Source: Desulfosporosinus sp.
GTDB lineage: Bacteria; Bacillota; Desulfitobacteriia; Desulfitobacteriales; Desulfitobacteriaceae
DNA: 52,729 nucleotides
Reading direction: 5' to 3'
Assembly (NCBI GenBank): GCA_031292095.1
Contig: JARLHU010000019.1
Coordinates: 1 to 52,729, forward strand
The notes beneath the pieces were generated by a model, which saw only the letters and a list, made by a program, of their open reading frames with translations, did no database searches and was not told the origin of the DNA. A program made the position numbers and the translations under genes. Shown in pieces: positions 27,022-35,207 of this stretch (the stretch's first letter is position 1; each line of letters opens with the position of its first letter).

Positions 27022-28401
27022 ATGAAGCGAACGTTGCGTTTTTGGGCCGCCTTATGGGCGGGTAAAATAATAACTATGGCTCTGTTAGTCACCGGAAAAA
27101 AAGGGACAACCTTACCTGGAAAAATCGCTAACTGGATTGATCCCGAGATTATGAGACATTTGAGTTTGGCTTACACGGACGGGATTATTATGGTCACTGG
27201 GACCAATGGGAAAACGACCACAGCCAATCTCCTGGCAAGCATATTGCGTGGGGCTGAAAAATGTTTCGCGTTTAACCAGGCCGGGGCGAACCTTGTGACT
27301 GGGATTACAGGGGCATTGATTCAAAATACTCGCTGGAGTGGACGATCACGGGCGAGCTTAGCTTTGTTGGAAGTGGATGAAGCTACAGTGCCAAAGTTCT
27401 GCGCACAAGTGAAGCCCAGTTTAGCGATTGTCACTAATTTCTTTCGTGATCAGCTTGATCGCTATGGTGAGTTAGATACGACAGTCCGTATGGTTAGAGA
27501 GTCAATACCTAAAGAAACAGTGTTAGTGTTAAATGCGGATGATCCCTTAGTTGCCCAATTTGGTACAAACCATGCTGAAGTCGTTTACTATGGGGTGGAA
27601 CGCACCCCAGATAGCGTGAGTGAGAGCCAGGAAACGCGGGAAGCGAGGTTTTGTCCGTTATGCGGTGCTGAACTTGATTATACGCTTTTCCATTACGGAC
27701 AATTGGGTATTTTTAATTGCTTAAGCTGCGGATTTCACCGCCCTGAGCCTGAAATATTGGCCCAAGACGTCCGTCCGGAGGAAGGCTTACTGCAGTTTCG
27801 GGTGGATGTTAGCTCATTCGCGATAGCTTTGCAAGGGTACTATAATTTATACAATGCTTTAGCAGCACTGACTGCAGCTCGCCACCTTGGCGTAAATGAC
27901 GGTTTGATTAATAAAGGGTTACGTGGGTTTATTCCGCAAGCCGGGCGGATGGAACGTTTTTATTTGCCGGAAGGAGAAATCACCTTAACTCTTGTTAAAA
28001 ATCCCACTGGGTTCGATCAAGTCATTCAGACAATGCTTGGCGCTGATAAACCGCTGCGCATTTTGATTGGAATTAATGATTTGGCCGCCGATGGACGGGA
28101 TATTTCATGGCTTTGGGATGTCAATTTTGAACGCTTAGGAACCTATGAGGCACGCATACATCAAGTGATATGTACAGGACTTCGCGCCGAAGACATAGCG
28201 TTGAGGCTTAAATATGCTGGGGTTTCCGAAGGAAAACTCATCCTCGAACACACATTGACGGAGGCTCTTGATTTGTTGCAAACGAATCGGGGGGAGGACG
28301 AGGTTGCCTTTATCCTGCCCACCTATACTTTGCTTTTCCCGCTGCGTGAAATTCTGGAAAATCGCCAAAAGAAGGCAGGAAGAGAGGGGGCAACTACGTG
28401 A
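27022..28401 (+). CDS. murT: Lipid II isoglutaminyl synthase, Mur-ligase subunit MurT
   Basis: 459 residues from ATG 27022, which has AAAGGAG upstream. A Mur-ligase fold with the P-loop TGTNGKTTTANLL and the typical ALLEVDEAT and NFFRDQLDRYGE blocks. A four-Cys zinc ribbon (CPLCGAELDY and FNCLSCGF) is inserted in the middle domain, as in MurT. The C-terminal DUF1727-type part carries the GatD contact region. With GatD it amidates the D-Glu of lipid II to D-isoglutamine, at the inner face of the membrane. The stop overlaps the gatD start (GTGA). Confidence 0.95.
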   Translation: MKRTLRFWAALWAGKIITMALLVTGKKGTTLPGKIANWIDPEIMRHLSLAYTDGIIMVTGTNGKTTTANLLASILRGAEKCFAFNQAGANLVTGITGALIQNTRWSGRSRASLALLEVDEATVPKFCAQVKPSLAIVTNFFRDQLDRYGELDTTVRMVRESIPKETVLVLNADDPLVAQFGTNHAEVVYYGVERTPDSVSESQETREARFCPLCGAELDYTLFHYGQLGIFNCLSCGFHRPEPEILAQDVRPEEGLLQFRVDVSSFAIALQGYYNLYNALAALTAARHLGVNDGLINKGLRGFIPQAGRMERFYLPEGEITLTLVKNPTGFDQVIQTMLGADKPLRILIGINDLAADGRDISWLWDVNFERLGTYEARIHQVICTGLRAEDIALRLKYAGVSEGKLILEHTLTEALDLLQTNRGEDEVAFILPTYTLLFPLREILENRQKKAGREGATT

Positions 28402-29147
28402 AGCTGAATATTTGCCATCTTTATCCGGATTTACTCGATCTTTACGGGGATCGAGGTAATATATTAGCGTTGGCTTCACGTTGCCGTTGGCGGGGGATTG
28501 AGCCGATAATCAGACAAGCCTCGTTAGGTGAAGATTTAGACTTTATGGGGATGGATATTCTGTTTCTCGGTGGGGGTTCTGACCGTGAACAAGGTCTGCT
28601 GGTGCAAGATCTAATGCGTCGAGAAAGGGAACTTCGCAATGCCATAGAAAATGGACTTGTAGTTCTTGGCATTTGTGGGGGCTATCAAATGTTGGGAAAA
28701 TTCTATCAAATGGTCGGCGGGGAAAAGATTCAGGGGCTAGGCATTTTAGATGTCTGGACCATCGCCGGAGCGAGGCGCTTAATCGGAAATGTTGTTGTGG
28801 AACTTAATGAACAGGTGCTTGGCGTTAACTCGAAATTCAAGACGTTGGTCGGGTTCGAGAATCACTCGGGTAAAACGTATTTGGGTGAAGGGGTTATCCC
28901 TTTGGGTAAAGTCTTGTTTGGAAATGGAAATAACGGCGATGACCATCAAGAAGGGGTACGGTATCGCAATGTCTTCGGAACGTATTTACACGGTCCGCTC
29001 CTTCCGAAAAACCCACACTTTGCCGATTTGTTGTTGGAACTAGCGATTTTAAGACGTGGAACGGACACTCGCTTAATGAAACTCGACGACCGTTTGGAAG
29101 AGTTAGCTCATGAGGTTATGGTTAAAAGGCTATTGAAGCAAGCCTAA
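28398..29147 (+). CDS. gatD: Lipid II isoglutaminyl synthase, glutamine amidotransferase subunit GatD
   Basis: 249 residues. Class-I glutaminase fold with the nucleophile in LGICGGYQMLG and the catalytic His in GTYLHGPLLPKNP. NICHLYPDLLDLYGDRGN is the characteristic GatD N-terminus. It supplies ammonia to MurT. GTG 28398 overlaps the murT stop by three bases, so the pair is translationally coupled. Loss of either usually alters cell-wall cross-linking. Confidence 0.95.
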   Translation: MKLNICHLYPDLLDLYGDRGNILALASRCRWRGIEPIIRQASLGEDLDFMGMDILFLGGGSDREQGLLVQDLMRRERELRNAIENGLVVLGICGGYQMLGKFYQMVGGEKIQGLGILDVWTIAGARRLIGNVVVELNEQVLGVNSKFKTLVGFENHSGKTYLGEGVIPLGKVLFGNGNNGDDHQEGVRYRNVFGTYLHGPLLPKNPHFADLLLELAILRRGTDTRLMKLDDRLEELAHEVMVKRLLKQA

Positions 29148-29182
29148 ATTTGATTCGACCGTGGGTTTAGTATAAAAAACAG

Positions 29183-29200
29183 TATATCAAGCGTGATATA
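29183..29200. repeat. Inverted repeat TATATCA-AGCG-TGATATA
   Basis: A perfect 7-bp palindrome around AGCG in the AT-rich gap between gatD and ndoAI, about 140 nt upstream of the ndoAI promoter. It could be an operator; no T-run follows. Confidence 0.4.
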
Positions 29201-29227
29201 TGTTATACTATCATTATTGGACGTTGT

Positions 29228-29263
29228 TGTAGCAAAATCTGTAGCAAAATTTGTAGCGATATT
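29228..29263. repeat. Three tandem 12-mers (TGTAGCAAAATT-like)
   Basis: TGTAGCAAAATC, TGTAGCAAAATT and TGTAGCGATATT follow head to tail, upstream of the ndoAI promoter. Either binding-site iterons or slippage. Confidence 0.6.
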
Positions 29264-29338
29264 TATAGTCTGCCATAATTTACATGTTTAAAAAGCCGCG
29301 TTTTTAAGAAGTTCAGGCTTATTTGCTGTTATAGTTCG

Positions 29339-29368
29339 TTGACACTTTTTTGTCTTATTGTCTATAAT
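29339..29368 (+). promoter_or_regulatory. Strong sigma-A promoter of ndoAI-ndoA
   Basis: TTGACA (29339-29344), 18-nt spacer, TATAAT (29363-29368): two consensus hexamers, 38 nt before the ndoAI start. Confidence 0.85.
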
Positions 29369-29406
29369 AGAGTATAGCTTCGGCTAAATGACTGGGGGTG
29401 CTTAAT

Positions 29407-29685
29407 GTGGCAGAAAGTAAGCGAATTATGATCAGTTTGCCGGAGAGTTTGCTTGCCGAAGTGGACGGGATCGTCACAGTAGAAAAACGCAATCGTAGCG
29501 AATTTATTCGAGAAGCCCTAAACAGCATTCTTCACGAACGTCGGAAAAAGGGAATCCACGAGCAAATGCGTAATGGATACTTGGAAATGGCGTCACTCAA
29601 TTTATCCATAGCTAGGGAGTTGTTTTCAACAGAACAAGAAGTATTATTGTACTATGAAGAAACGATGGTGGAGAGTCGGAGATGA
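29407..29685 (+). CDS. ndoAI: Antitoxin of the EndoAI/MazE type (ribbon-helix-helix)
   Basis: 92 residues from GTG 29407, with GGGGGTG upstream (GTG 29398 is an alternative). The N-terminal ribbon-helix-helix ([31 protein letters not shown]) binds DNA as a dimer; the acidic C-terminal tail ([16 protein letters not shown]) should bind and block the toxin. It overlaps ndoA by four bases (ATGA) and shares a consensus promoter, so it likely autoregulates the pair. Confidence 0.92.
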   Translation: MAESKRIMISLPESLLAEVDGIVTVEKRNRSEFIREALNSILHERRKKGIHEQMRNGYLEMASLNLSIARELFSTEQEVLLYYEETMVESRR

Positions 29686-30032
29686 ACATAAAACGCGGGG
29701 AAATTTATTATGCAGAACTTAACCCCGTTGTCGGCTCTGAACAGGGAGGAACTCGTCCAGTCCTTGTGATTCAAAACGACATAGGGAATCAATTTAGTCC
29801 GACGACAATAATTGCTGCGATCACATCACAGATTGCGAAAGCAAAATTACCGACTCACGTCGAAGTGAGAGCTAAACGTAGCGGCTTAGAACGGGATTCC
29901 GTCATTTTAACAGAGCAGATTCGGACGATTGACAAAAGTCGCCTTAAAGAAAAAGTGGCCGTTTTGGATGAAGAAGTGATGCTTAGGGTAGACCAAGCTA
30001 TCGAAATAAGTTTGGGGCTTGCGGATATTTGA
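29682..30032 (+). CDS. ndoA: EndoA/MazF-type mRNA endoribonuclease toxin
   Basis: 116 residues, the standard length. [42 protein letters not shown] and the [16 protein letters not shown] block are nearly canonical for Bacillus EndoA, including the catalytic Arg and Thr positions. It cuts mRNA at short U-rich sites when freed from NdoAI. The start overlaps the antitoxin stop. A terminator follows at 30057. In Bacilli the pair sits after alr, whereas here it follows gatD. Confidence 0.96.
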   Translation: MNIKRGEIYYAELNPVVGSEQGGTRPVLVIQNDIGNQFSPTTIIAAITSQIAKAKLPTHVEVRAKRSGLERDSVILTEQIRTIDKSRLKEKVAVLDEEVMLRVDQAIEISLGLADI

Positions 30033-30056
30033 AATATAGCTTCAGATGAGAGGGAG

Positions 30057-30092
30057 ACAGCGTGGCGGGGACAAAAACCGACGCTGTTTTTG
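30057..30092 (+). terminator. Rho-independent terminator after ndoA
   Basis: ACAGCGT (30057-30063) pairs with ACGCTGT (30081-30087), with inner CGG/CCG pairs, followed by TTTTTGTTTG. Confidence 0.8.
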
Positions 30093-30122
30093 TTTGCTCT
30101 ATCAGAGAGGAGCGCTGAACGG

Positions 30123-30842
30123 ATGATAGGAAAACCAGTGATTGGAATCACAGCGGCCCATTGTTCGGAGGAACTTAAGACATTTCCAAGGCATTATTAC
30201 GTTGAAAGTATTAGAAAGGCGGGTGGGATTCCGTTGATTCTCCCGCCGGTTCGGACCCAAGCGGAGGGTGATGACGTTTTAAGTGTTCTTGATGGTTTGC
30301 TCTTAACTGGCGGAGGAGATATTTCTCCGGTATATTTACGAGAGGATCCCCTTTGTGGAATCGGTAAATGTTTGCCGGAACGGGACTGGAGCGAAATCTT
30401 GCTTACCCAACTGTCTCTGCAGAAAAATCTTCCGATTCTGGGAATATGTCGGGGCGTTCAGGTTTTGGCGGTCACAGCTGGAGGGAAAATTTACCAGGAC
30501 ATTCTCAGTCAACATCCCAGAGCAATGGAGCATAGACAAACTGCCCCGCGTCAATACGCTTGGCATGAGGTAGAAATTGCAGAAAACTCAGTGCTTTTTC
30601 GACTTTTAGGTGAGAGAAAGGTTGGAGTCAACAGCCTTCATCATCAGGCTGTTTTAGAAATTCCACCAGGATTTATACAAAATGCCCTTGCCTCGGATGG
30701 AATTATTGAGGGAATTGAAAAAACTGGTACTGAGTTTTGCATAGGGGTTCAGTGGCACCCGGAGAGTATGGAAACGGACCTACATAGTAACGAATTATTT
30801 AGAGGATTCATTGAAGCATGTCTTCTGCAAAGGGGGGCTTGA
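30123..30842 (+). CDS. Class-I glutamine amidotransferase-like hydrolase (PuuD/peptidase C26 family)
   Basis: 239 residues from ATG 30123 (AGAGGAG about 10 nt upstream). The nucleophile lies in LGICRGVQVL, and QWHPES supplies His and Glu of the triad; LLTGGGDISP and NSLHHQAV are family blocks. Members hydrolyse gamma-glutamyl bonds such as gamma-glutamyl-GABA, but no polyamine-pathway gene is nearby, so the substrate is uncertain. It begins 36 nt after the ndoA terminator. Confidence 0.88.
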   Translation: MIGKPVIGITAAHCSEELKTFPRHYYVESIRKAGGIPLILPPVRTQAEGDDVLSVLDGLLLTGGGDISPVYLREDPLCGIGKCLPERDWSEILLTQLSLQKNLPILGICRGVQVLAVTAGGKIYQDILSQHPRAMEHRQTAPRQYAWHEVEIAENSVLFRLLGERKVGVNSLHHQAVLEIPPGFIQNALASDGIIEGIEKTGTEFCIGVQWHPESMETDLHSNELFRGFIEACLLQRGA

Positions 30843-30885
30843 CACGGGTTGAGAGGGTTATGATGAGTATCAGGAGGTGGTCAAG

Positions 30886-31068
30886 ATGGATGAAAAGGTA
30901 ATGGAAGTGTTAGCGAAGATTCTGGAAGGGCAGAATGACCTCCGAAATGAACTTAAGCAAGAGATGAGAGTAGTTTATACAAAGGTTGATAAGCTAGAAA
31001 TGCGTATGGAAAATGAAATTATCGACGTTTTGCAACTCGAAACAGCACATATTCGCAGAATAAAATAG
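30886..31068 (+). CDS. Short coiled-coil protein of unknown function
   Basis: 60 residues from ATG 30886, with an optimal AGGAGG 9 nt upstream. Heptad-like pattern throughout (VMEVLAKILEGQNDLRNELK, KVDKLEMRMENEIIDVLQLE), strongly charged and without Cys. Similar short 'KVDKLEMRMENE' proteins are, from memory, frequent in Peptococcaceae, but their role is unknown. It has its own terminator at 31083 and may share a transcript with the preceding hydrolase. Confidence 0.7.
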   Translation: MDEKVMEVLAKILEGQNDLRNELKQEMRVVYTKVDKLEMRMENEIIDVLQLETAHIRRIK

Positions 31069-31082
31069 TAAATAAGCCAAAT

Positions 31083-31114
31083 GAAAACACCCGCCGTCCA
31101 TAGCAGGTGTTTTC
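31083..31114 (+). terminator. Terminator after the coiled-coil protein
   Basis: GAAAACACC (31083-31091) pairs perfectly with GGTGTTTTC (31106-31114); the T-run after it is short (TGGATTTTT). Confidence 0.7.
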
Positions 31115-31286
31115 TGGATTTTTGGTGTTGCGCCTATCAGCGCAATCTCAATGTCAGCTCATATGTAGTTTAGAACATGAACAAATCTTTGTCAACTTAA
31201 TGTCGCCCATAGGATCGTCCAGGGATTACATACATCGTTTACACATTAGAAATAATAGTAAAAATAAAAGTTTGGAGTGGTCAAGA

Positions 31287-31832
31287 ATGGACATGAAGTT
31301 TAAAGATCTCTTAGAAGCAAAGAAATCCGCCCTATTAACAAGGTGGTTCGACGCCATCATAGAGACATATCCCACTGATACCTCGGGTTTTTTAAAAAAT
31401 CAGAAAGATAGGTTTGCTAATCCAGTGGGTCATATCTTCACTCAGGGAATAGAGAAGATCTTGGCAGCGCTCATTGAGGGACGAGATTTTGCTGAGGGTT
31501 TTCCATTTCTTGATGATATTATCAAGGTGAGGGCAATTCAGGACTTTACACCGTCTAAGGCCGTGTCTTTTATTTTCGACCTTAAAAAGGTGGTTCGGAA
31601 AGAATTGGAAAAGGAAATCAGGCAGAGCCAGTTCACTGATGCTTTGTTGGAGTTTGAATTGAAAATTGATGAACTAGCTCTTTTAGCCTTTGACAAATAT
31701 ATAAAGTGTCGCGAGCAGATATACAAACTTAAGACGGATGAGCTGAAAAGGATGAGTTTCACGTTGCTGAAAAAAGCAAACTTGATGTCAGAGATCCCCG
31801 TACAGGAATTTGAACGCAAAGACCAAGAATAA
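31287..31832 (+). CDS. RsbRD-type N-terminal domain protein
   Basis: 181 residues from ATG 31287 (TGGAG 9 nt upstream; the longer frame from 31107 has no RBS). All-helical: LLEAKKSALLTRWFDAIIET, FANPVGHIFTQGIEKIL, KAVSFIFDLKKVVRKELEKE. This fits the RsbRD_N domain, the globin-like sensor part of RsbR-type stressosome co-antagonists, here without a STAS domain. Stand-alone versions occur beside sulfite-reductase complex genes in sulfate reducers, but none is here. The ligand is unknown. Confidence 0.75.
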   Translation: MDMKFKDLLEAKKSALLTRWFDAIIETYPTDTSGFLKNQKDRFANPVGHIFTQGIEKILAALIEGRDFAEGFPFLDDIIKVRAIQDFTPSKAVSFIFDLKKVVRKELEKEIRQSQFTDALLEFELKIDELALLAFDKYIKCREQIYKLKTDELKRMSFTLLKKANLMSEIPVQEFERKDQE

Positions 31833-31918
31833 GTTTGGGACTCTAGTACAATCAGAATTTGAAAAGTAGTTAAAAGGTTTGTCAGTGACTTTATAGTTAG
31901 AACGAAAAAGGTAGAAGT

Positions 31919-31954
31919 TATAAGTGACTGAGGGTAAACCCTCAGTCACTTATA
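31919..31954. terminator. Perfect 17-bp inverted repeat, probable bidirectional terminator
   Basis: TATAAGTGACTGAGGGT (31919-31935) and its exact complement (31938-31954) are separated by AA. It lies about 90 nt after the RsbRD gene. There is almost no T-run, so an operator or a cruciform is also possible. Confidence 0.5.
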
Positions 31955-32000
31955 TTAGGAAAAATCTGTCCATTTCGACGGACATAATTAAAAATAATGG

Positions 32001-32028
32001 TTGTTGTTGTCTGGTATTGTAGTAGAAT
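32001..32028 (+). promoter_or_regulatory. Promoter of the RHH-metallophosphoesterase pair with a palindrome downstream
   Basis: TTGTTG (32001-32006), 16-nt spacer, TAGAAT (32023-32028). TTATTA-AGA-TAATAA (32034-32048) sits between the -10 and the RBS, a position suited to an autogenous operator for the ribbon-helix-helix product. Confidence 0.5.
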
Positions 32029-32065
32029 AGTGATTATTAAGATAATAACAAAAGGAGCGAGCAAA

Positions 32066-32263
32066 ATGAAAATGAAAATGAAAAGAAAGGTTCGAATCAG
32101 TCTCAGCTTAGATTCTGAGGTTCTGCGGAGATTGGACAAACTTTGTGAAAATAAAAACCTAAGCCGCCCACAAGTCATCGAAATGATTTTTTCTACGGAC
32201 AATGAAACGGTCGATTTTATGATGGAGCAGATTAAAAAACTTGATTTGGGAATCGGATTTTAA
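32066..32263 (+). CDS. Small ribbon-helix-helix DNA-binding protein
   Basis: 65 residues from ATG 32066, with AAAAGGAG upstream. A Lys-rich start (MKMKMKRK) is followed by an RHH core: VRISLSLDSEVLRRLDKLCE and LSRPQVIEMIFS. The C-terminus (ETVDFMMEQIKKLDLGIGF) is a single helix. It resembles CopG/Arc-type regulators. It is 19 nt from the metallophosphoesterase, so they form an operon it may regulate; no toxin gene is present. Confidence 0.75.
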   Translation: MKMKMKRKVRISLSLDSEVLRRLDKLCENKNLSRPQVIEMIFSTDNETVDFMMEQIKKLDLGIGF

Positions 32264-32282
32264 TCGGAGGTAGAAAACAGAG

Positions 32283-33443
32283 ATGATGAACCCTTTCTTT
32301 TTTTTGGTTGGGGGTGTAATTTTTATAATATACGGGGGACTCAATTATTACATTGGTCTGCGAGGTTGGCAGACCTTGTTTAGTTTTGTCCCTTTTCTAA
32401 TACCTCAAGTATATTGGACCTTTTTTTGGCTGCTTTCTTTGTCCTATTTATTCAGTAGGTTAAGCCAAAAATTTCTTCCGACGGTGTTATACGAAGGTCT
32501 TATCCGAATAGGGGCCTACTGGCTGGCTTTTATGTTCTATTTTCTATTGGTTATCACTGCACTTGATATCCTCAGCTTGTTAGACCGTTTTCTTCACCTT
32601 GTACCAGTGGAAATTAAACAGAGCTTGAACCCCTCATTGGGATTAGTCGTTTTTATATTGGTCATTGGTATCGTTAGTTATGGGGCGTGGAACGCTCGTC
32701 ATCCGCGAGTTAACCATTATGAGGTATCAATTGCCAAACAAGCTGGGTCACTAAAACAGTTACATGTTGTGATGGTTTCGGATGTCCATTTGGGAACAAT
32801 TATTAATAACAGTTATCTCACGAAGATGGTCACTTCGATTAATCAACTAAAACCCGATCTGGTCTTGTTGGCGGGGGATGTTTTTGATGAGAATATTGAG
32901 ACGGTCAATAAACAACAAATGGCGGATAGCTTTCGTAAACTAAGTGCCCCAAACGGTGTTTTTGCAATACTGGGTAACCATGAATACATTAGCGGTAATG
33001 CGGAGGATACGATAAAATATTTGGGTGAGGCAGGGGTAAAGGTATTGCGAGATAGTTCCCAGAAGATCGCCGGGAGCTTTTATCTTGTTGGGAGAGATGA
33101 CCGGTCGGGAGCTCGTCTCAACGGGGTTAAGAGACAGGATTTAAAGACTTTGCTGCAAGGAGTAAATCATTCTTTGCCTATCTTATTAATGGATCATCAA
33201 CCGCTGCAATTGGCAGAACCAGCTGAACAAGGGGTTGATTTGCAATTATCCGGCCATACGCACGCTGGACAATTGTTTCCAATTGAGTTTATTACGCAAC
33301 GAATATTTGAAGATGACTGGGGATACCTTCGCAAGGGGAATTTCCAACTTATTGTTTCTTCAGGTTATGGTACTTGGGGTCCTCCAATTCGGGTAGGGAA
33401 TACTCCTGAAATTGTAGATATTACGATTAAGTTTAATCAGTAG
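32283..33443 (+). CDS. Membrane-anchored metallophosphoesterase
   Basis: 386 residues. Four N-terminal TM helices (FFFLVGGVIFIIYGGLNY, YWTFFWLLSLSYLFS, WLAFMFYFLLVITALDI, LVVFILVIGIVSYGA), then a calcineurin-like domain from about residue 155: VMVSDVHLGT, LLAGDVFDE, ILGNHEY, LLMDHQP and LSGHTHAGQ give the full set of dinuclear metal ligands. It resembles the YkuE/YaeI group, some of which act on UDP-linked or lipid phosphates; the substrate is not known. The catalytic domain should be outside the membrane. Convergent with fprA across a shared terminator. Confidence 0.88.
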   Translation: MMNPFFFLVGGVIFIIYGGLNYYIGLRGWQTLFSFVPFLIPQVYWTFFWLLSLSYLFSRLSQKFLPTVLYEGLIRIGAYWLAFMFYFLLVITALDILSLLDRFLHLVPVEIKQSLNPSLGLVVFILVIGIVSYGAWNARHPRVNHYEVSIAKQAGSLKQLHVVMVSDVHLGTIINNSYLTKMVTSINQLKPDLVLLAGDVFDENIETVNKQQMADSFRKLSAPNGVFAILGNHEYISGNAEDTIKYLGEAGVKVLRDSSQKIAGSFYLVGRDDRSGARLNGVKRQDLKTLLQGVNHSLPILLMDHQPLQLAEPAEQGVDLQLSGHTHAGQLFPIEFITQRIFEDDWGYLRKGNFQLIVSSGYGTWGPPIRVGNTPEIVDITIKFNQ

Positions 33444-33517
33444 TACCAAAACTAGGACAACAATTTAGGTGCTGCCGAAGCTAAGATCAGTAGGAGCAAT
33501 TCTTGAAATGCCCCAAC

Positions 33518-33556
33518 ACAAAAGGGGAAGCGCTATCGAAACGCTTCCCCTTTTGT
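33518..33556. terminator. Bidirectional terminator between the metallophosphoesterase and fprA genes
   Basis: ACAAAAGGGGAAGCG (33518-33532) pairs perfectly over 15 bp with CGCTTCCCCTTTTGT (33542-33556). A- and T-rich flanks on either side serve both strands. Confidence 0.9.
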
Positions 33557-33570
33557 TACCAGTCAGTAAG

Positions 33571-34776
33571 TTACTTTGTTTGCTTGAGAGCTTGTCCAAT
33601 ATTTTTTCCGAATTCCTGACACTTCATAAGGCTCTCGTCATCTGGGTTCCAGGTTACCCTTAGCCCTTCATTGAGTAGCTCGAACCCACTGTGTTCTAAT
33701 TCAGCCGTAATAAGTTTATTACCTTCACCACTCCAGCCATAACTACCAAAGGCAGCCCCTTTTTTATTTTTAAAGCCTAAGCCTTTGATCATTTCTAGTA
33801 TTCCAGCGACAGAAAAAGCTATGCCTTTGTTAATTGTCGGGGAACCAACAAGTATTGCTTTGGATTTAAAAACATCTGAGATGATATCGTTTTTATCCAT
33901 ATGGGTGGAATTAGAATTAAACAATTTGACCGTGACATCCGTATCACTCAATCTTATCCCAGTGGCTATATTTTCGGCCATCTGCCTGGTACTGTTCCAC
34001 ATAGTATCATAAATGATTGTAATTTGATTTTCTTGGTATTCCTTAGCCCATTCCATATATTTATTGACTATTTGCAAAGGATTATCCCGCCAAATGAGGC
34101 CATGACTTGGGCAGATCATATCAACAGGCAGGTTAAAGCTTAAGATCTCAGTAATTTTATTTTCGACAAATTTACTGAAAGGGTTTAAAATATTAGCATA
34201 ATATTTCAGAGCTTCGTGATATAATTCTGATTGATCGACCAAGTCATTGAACATATGCTCAGAGGCTAGATGCTGACCAAAGCCGTCATTACTGAACAGG
34301 ATATTGTCTCCGGTTAGGTAGCTGAACATCGTATCAGGCCAATGGAGCATTCTTGCTTCAATGAATATAAACTCTTTTGACCCGAGGCTCAATTTATCAC
34401 CCGTTTTGACGGGTATAAAGTTCCAATCCTGATGGTACTGACCTTTTAAGGATTTGATAGCATTGGCGGTACAATAAATGGGGGTGTCAGGGATTTCCTT
34501 CATTAATTCTGGTAACGCCCCACTGTGATCAGGTTCGCCATGATTAGCAATGATATAATCGATTGTCTTTAAATCAATCTCTTTTTTTAAATTGGCGACA
34601 AATTCTTTGGCGAAAGGAGTCCAAACACAATCAATTAGGGCTATCTTTTCGTCCCGGACAAGGTAAGAATTATAGCTGGAACCGCGGTGTGTAGAAAGTT
34701 CATCTCCGTGAAACTTCTTTAATTCCCAGTCGATTTTACCGACCCATTTTACGTTTTTGTTAATTTCAAAACTCAT
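33571..34776 (-). CDS. fprA: Flavodiiron protein (A-type flavoprotein; O2/NO reductase)
   Basis: 401 residues. The N-terminal metallo-beta-lactamase-like domain carries all the diiron ligands: HGEPDHSG, MLHWPD, SNDGFGQH and CPSHGLIW. The C-terminal flavodoxin domain binds FMN (YDTMWNSTRQMAENIA, GSPTINKG). Such enzymes reduce O2 to water or NO to N2O to protect anaerobes, using rubredoxin or F420H2/NADH via partners. The start (complement of 34774-34776) follows TTTGGAGG. The 431-nt divergent spacer 34777-35207 contains a GTAACCA...TGGTTAC inverted repeat (34866-34917) around GTGCTGGAGCAC, but no clear consensus promoter. It guards the oxygen-sensitive hydrogenases encoded downstream (inference). 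Confidence 0.95.
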   Translation of the reverse strand: MSFEINKNVKWVGKIDWELKKFHGDELSTHRGSSYNSYLVRDEKIALIDCVWTPFAKEFVANLKKEIDLKTIDYIIANHGEPDHSGALPELMKEIPDTPIYCTANAIKSLKGQYHQDWNFIPVKTGDKLSLGSKEFIFIEARMLHWPDTMFSYLTGDNILFSNDGFGQHLASEHMFNDLVDQSELYHEALKYYANILNPFSKFVENKITEILSFNLPVDMICPSHGLIWRDNPLQIVNKYMEWAKEYQENQITIIYDTMWNSTRQMAENIATGIRLSDTDVTVKLFNSNSTHMDKNDIISDVFKSKAILVGSPTINKGIAFSVAGILEMIKGLGFKNKKGAAFGSYGWSGEGNKLITAELEHSGFELLNEGLRVTWNPDDESLMKCQEFGKNIGQALKQTK

Positions 34777-35207
34777 AATTGTTACCTCCAAATAATTTGA
34801 ATTGTTAAGGCTCGACAAGGTTGGGCGACTGATTAATGAAGTGCATAATTTGTATCTGCTTTATTGTAACCAACAATTTCTGTTACGATTGATGGTGCTG
34901 GAGCACTGTGTGGTTACTATAATTAGTTATTCGACATTAATTCTAGTAATCCTGCTCAAACAACAACTATCTAGTAATTAATATAAAAAATAATTTTCCT
35001 AGACGTTAAATTAAAATAACTTAATTCCTAAACAGCTAATAATCTGAATAATCTGATGAAAAAGATTACTACCTGTTTTTTACTGAAGATTAAATGAAAC
35101 TTAAGTTATTATCATTCCCGATATTCGAATAATTAGTCTTGTTAAAGTCTGGAGTAATCTTAGGAAAGTCTAAACGAGGTAGAAAAGTCAGCGAAAGAGG
35201 TGTCCAT

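Noticed and set aside
33469..33663. 64-residue + frame across the shared terminator
   Set aside because: It runs through the bidirectional terminator and into the 3' end of fprA on the other strand; no coding signals.
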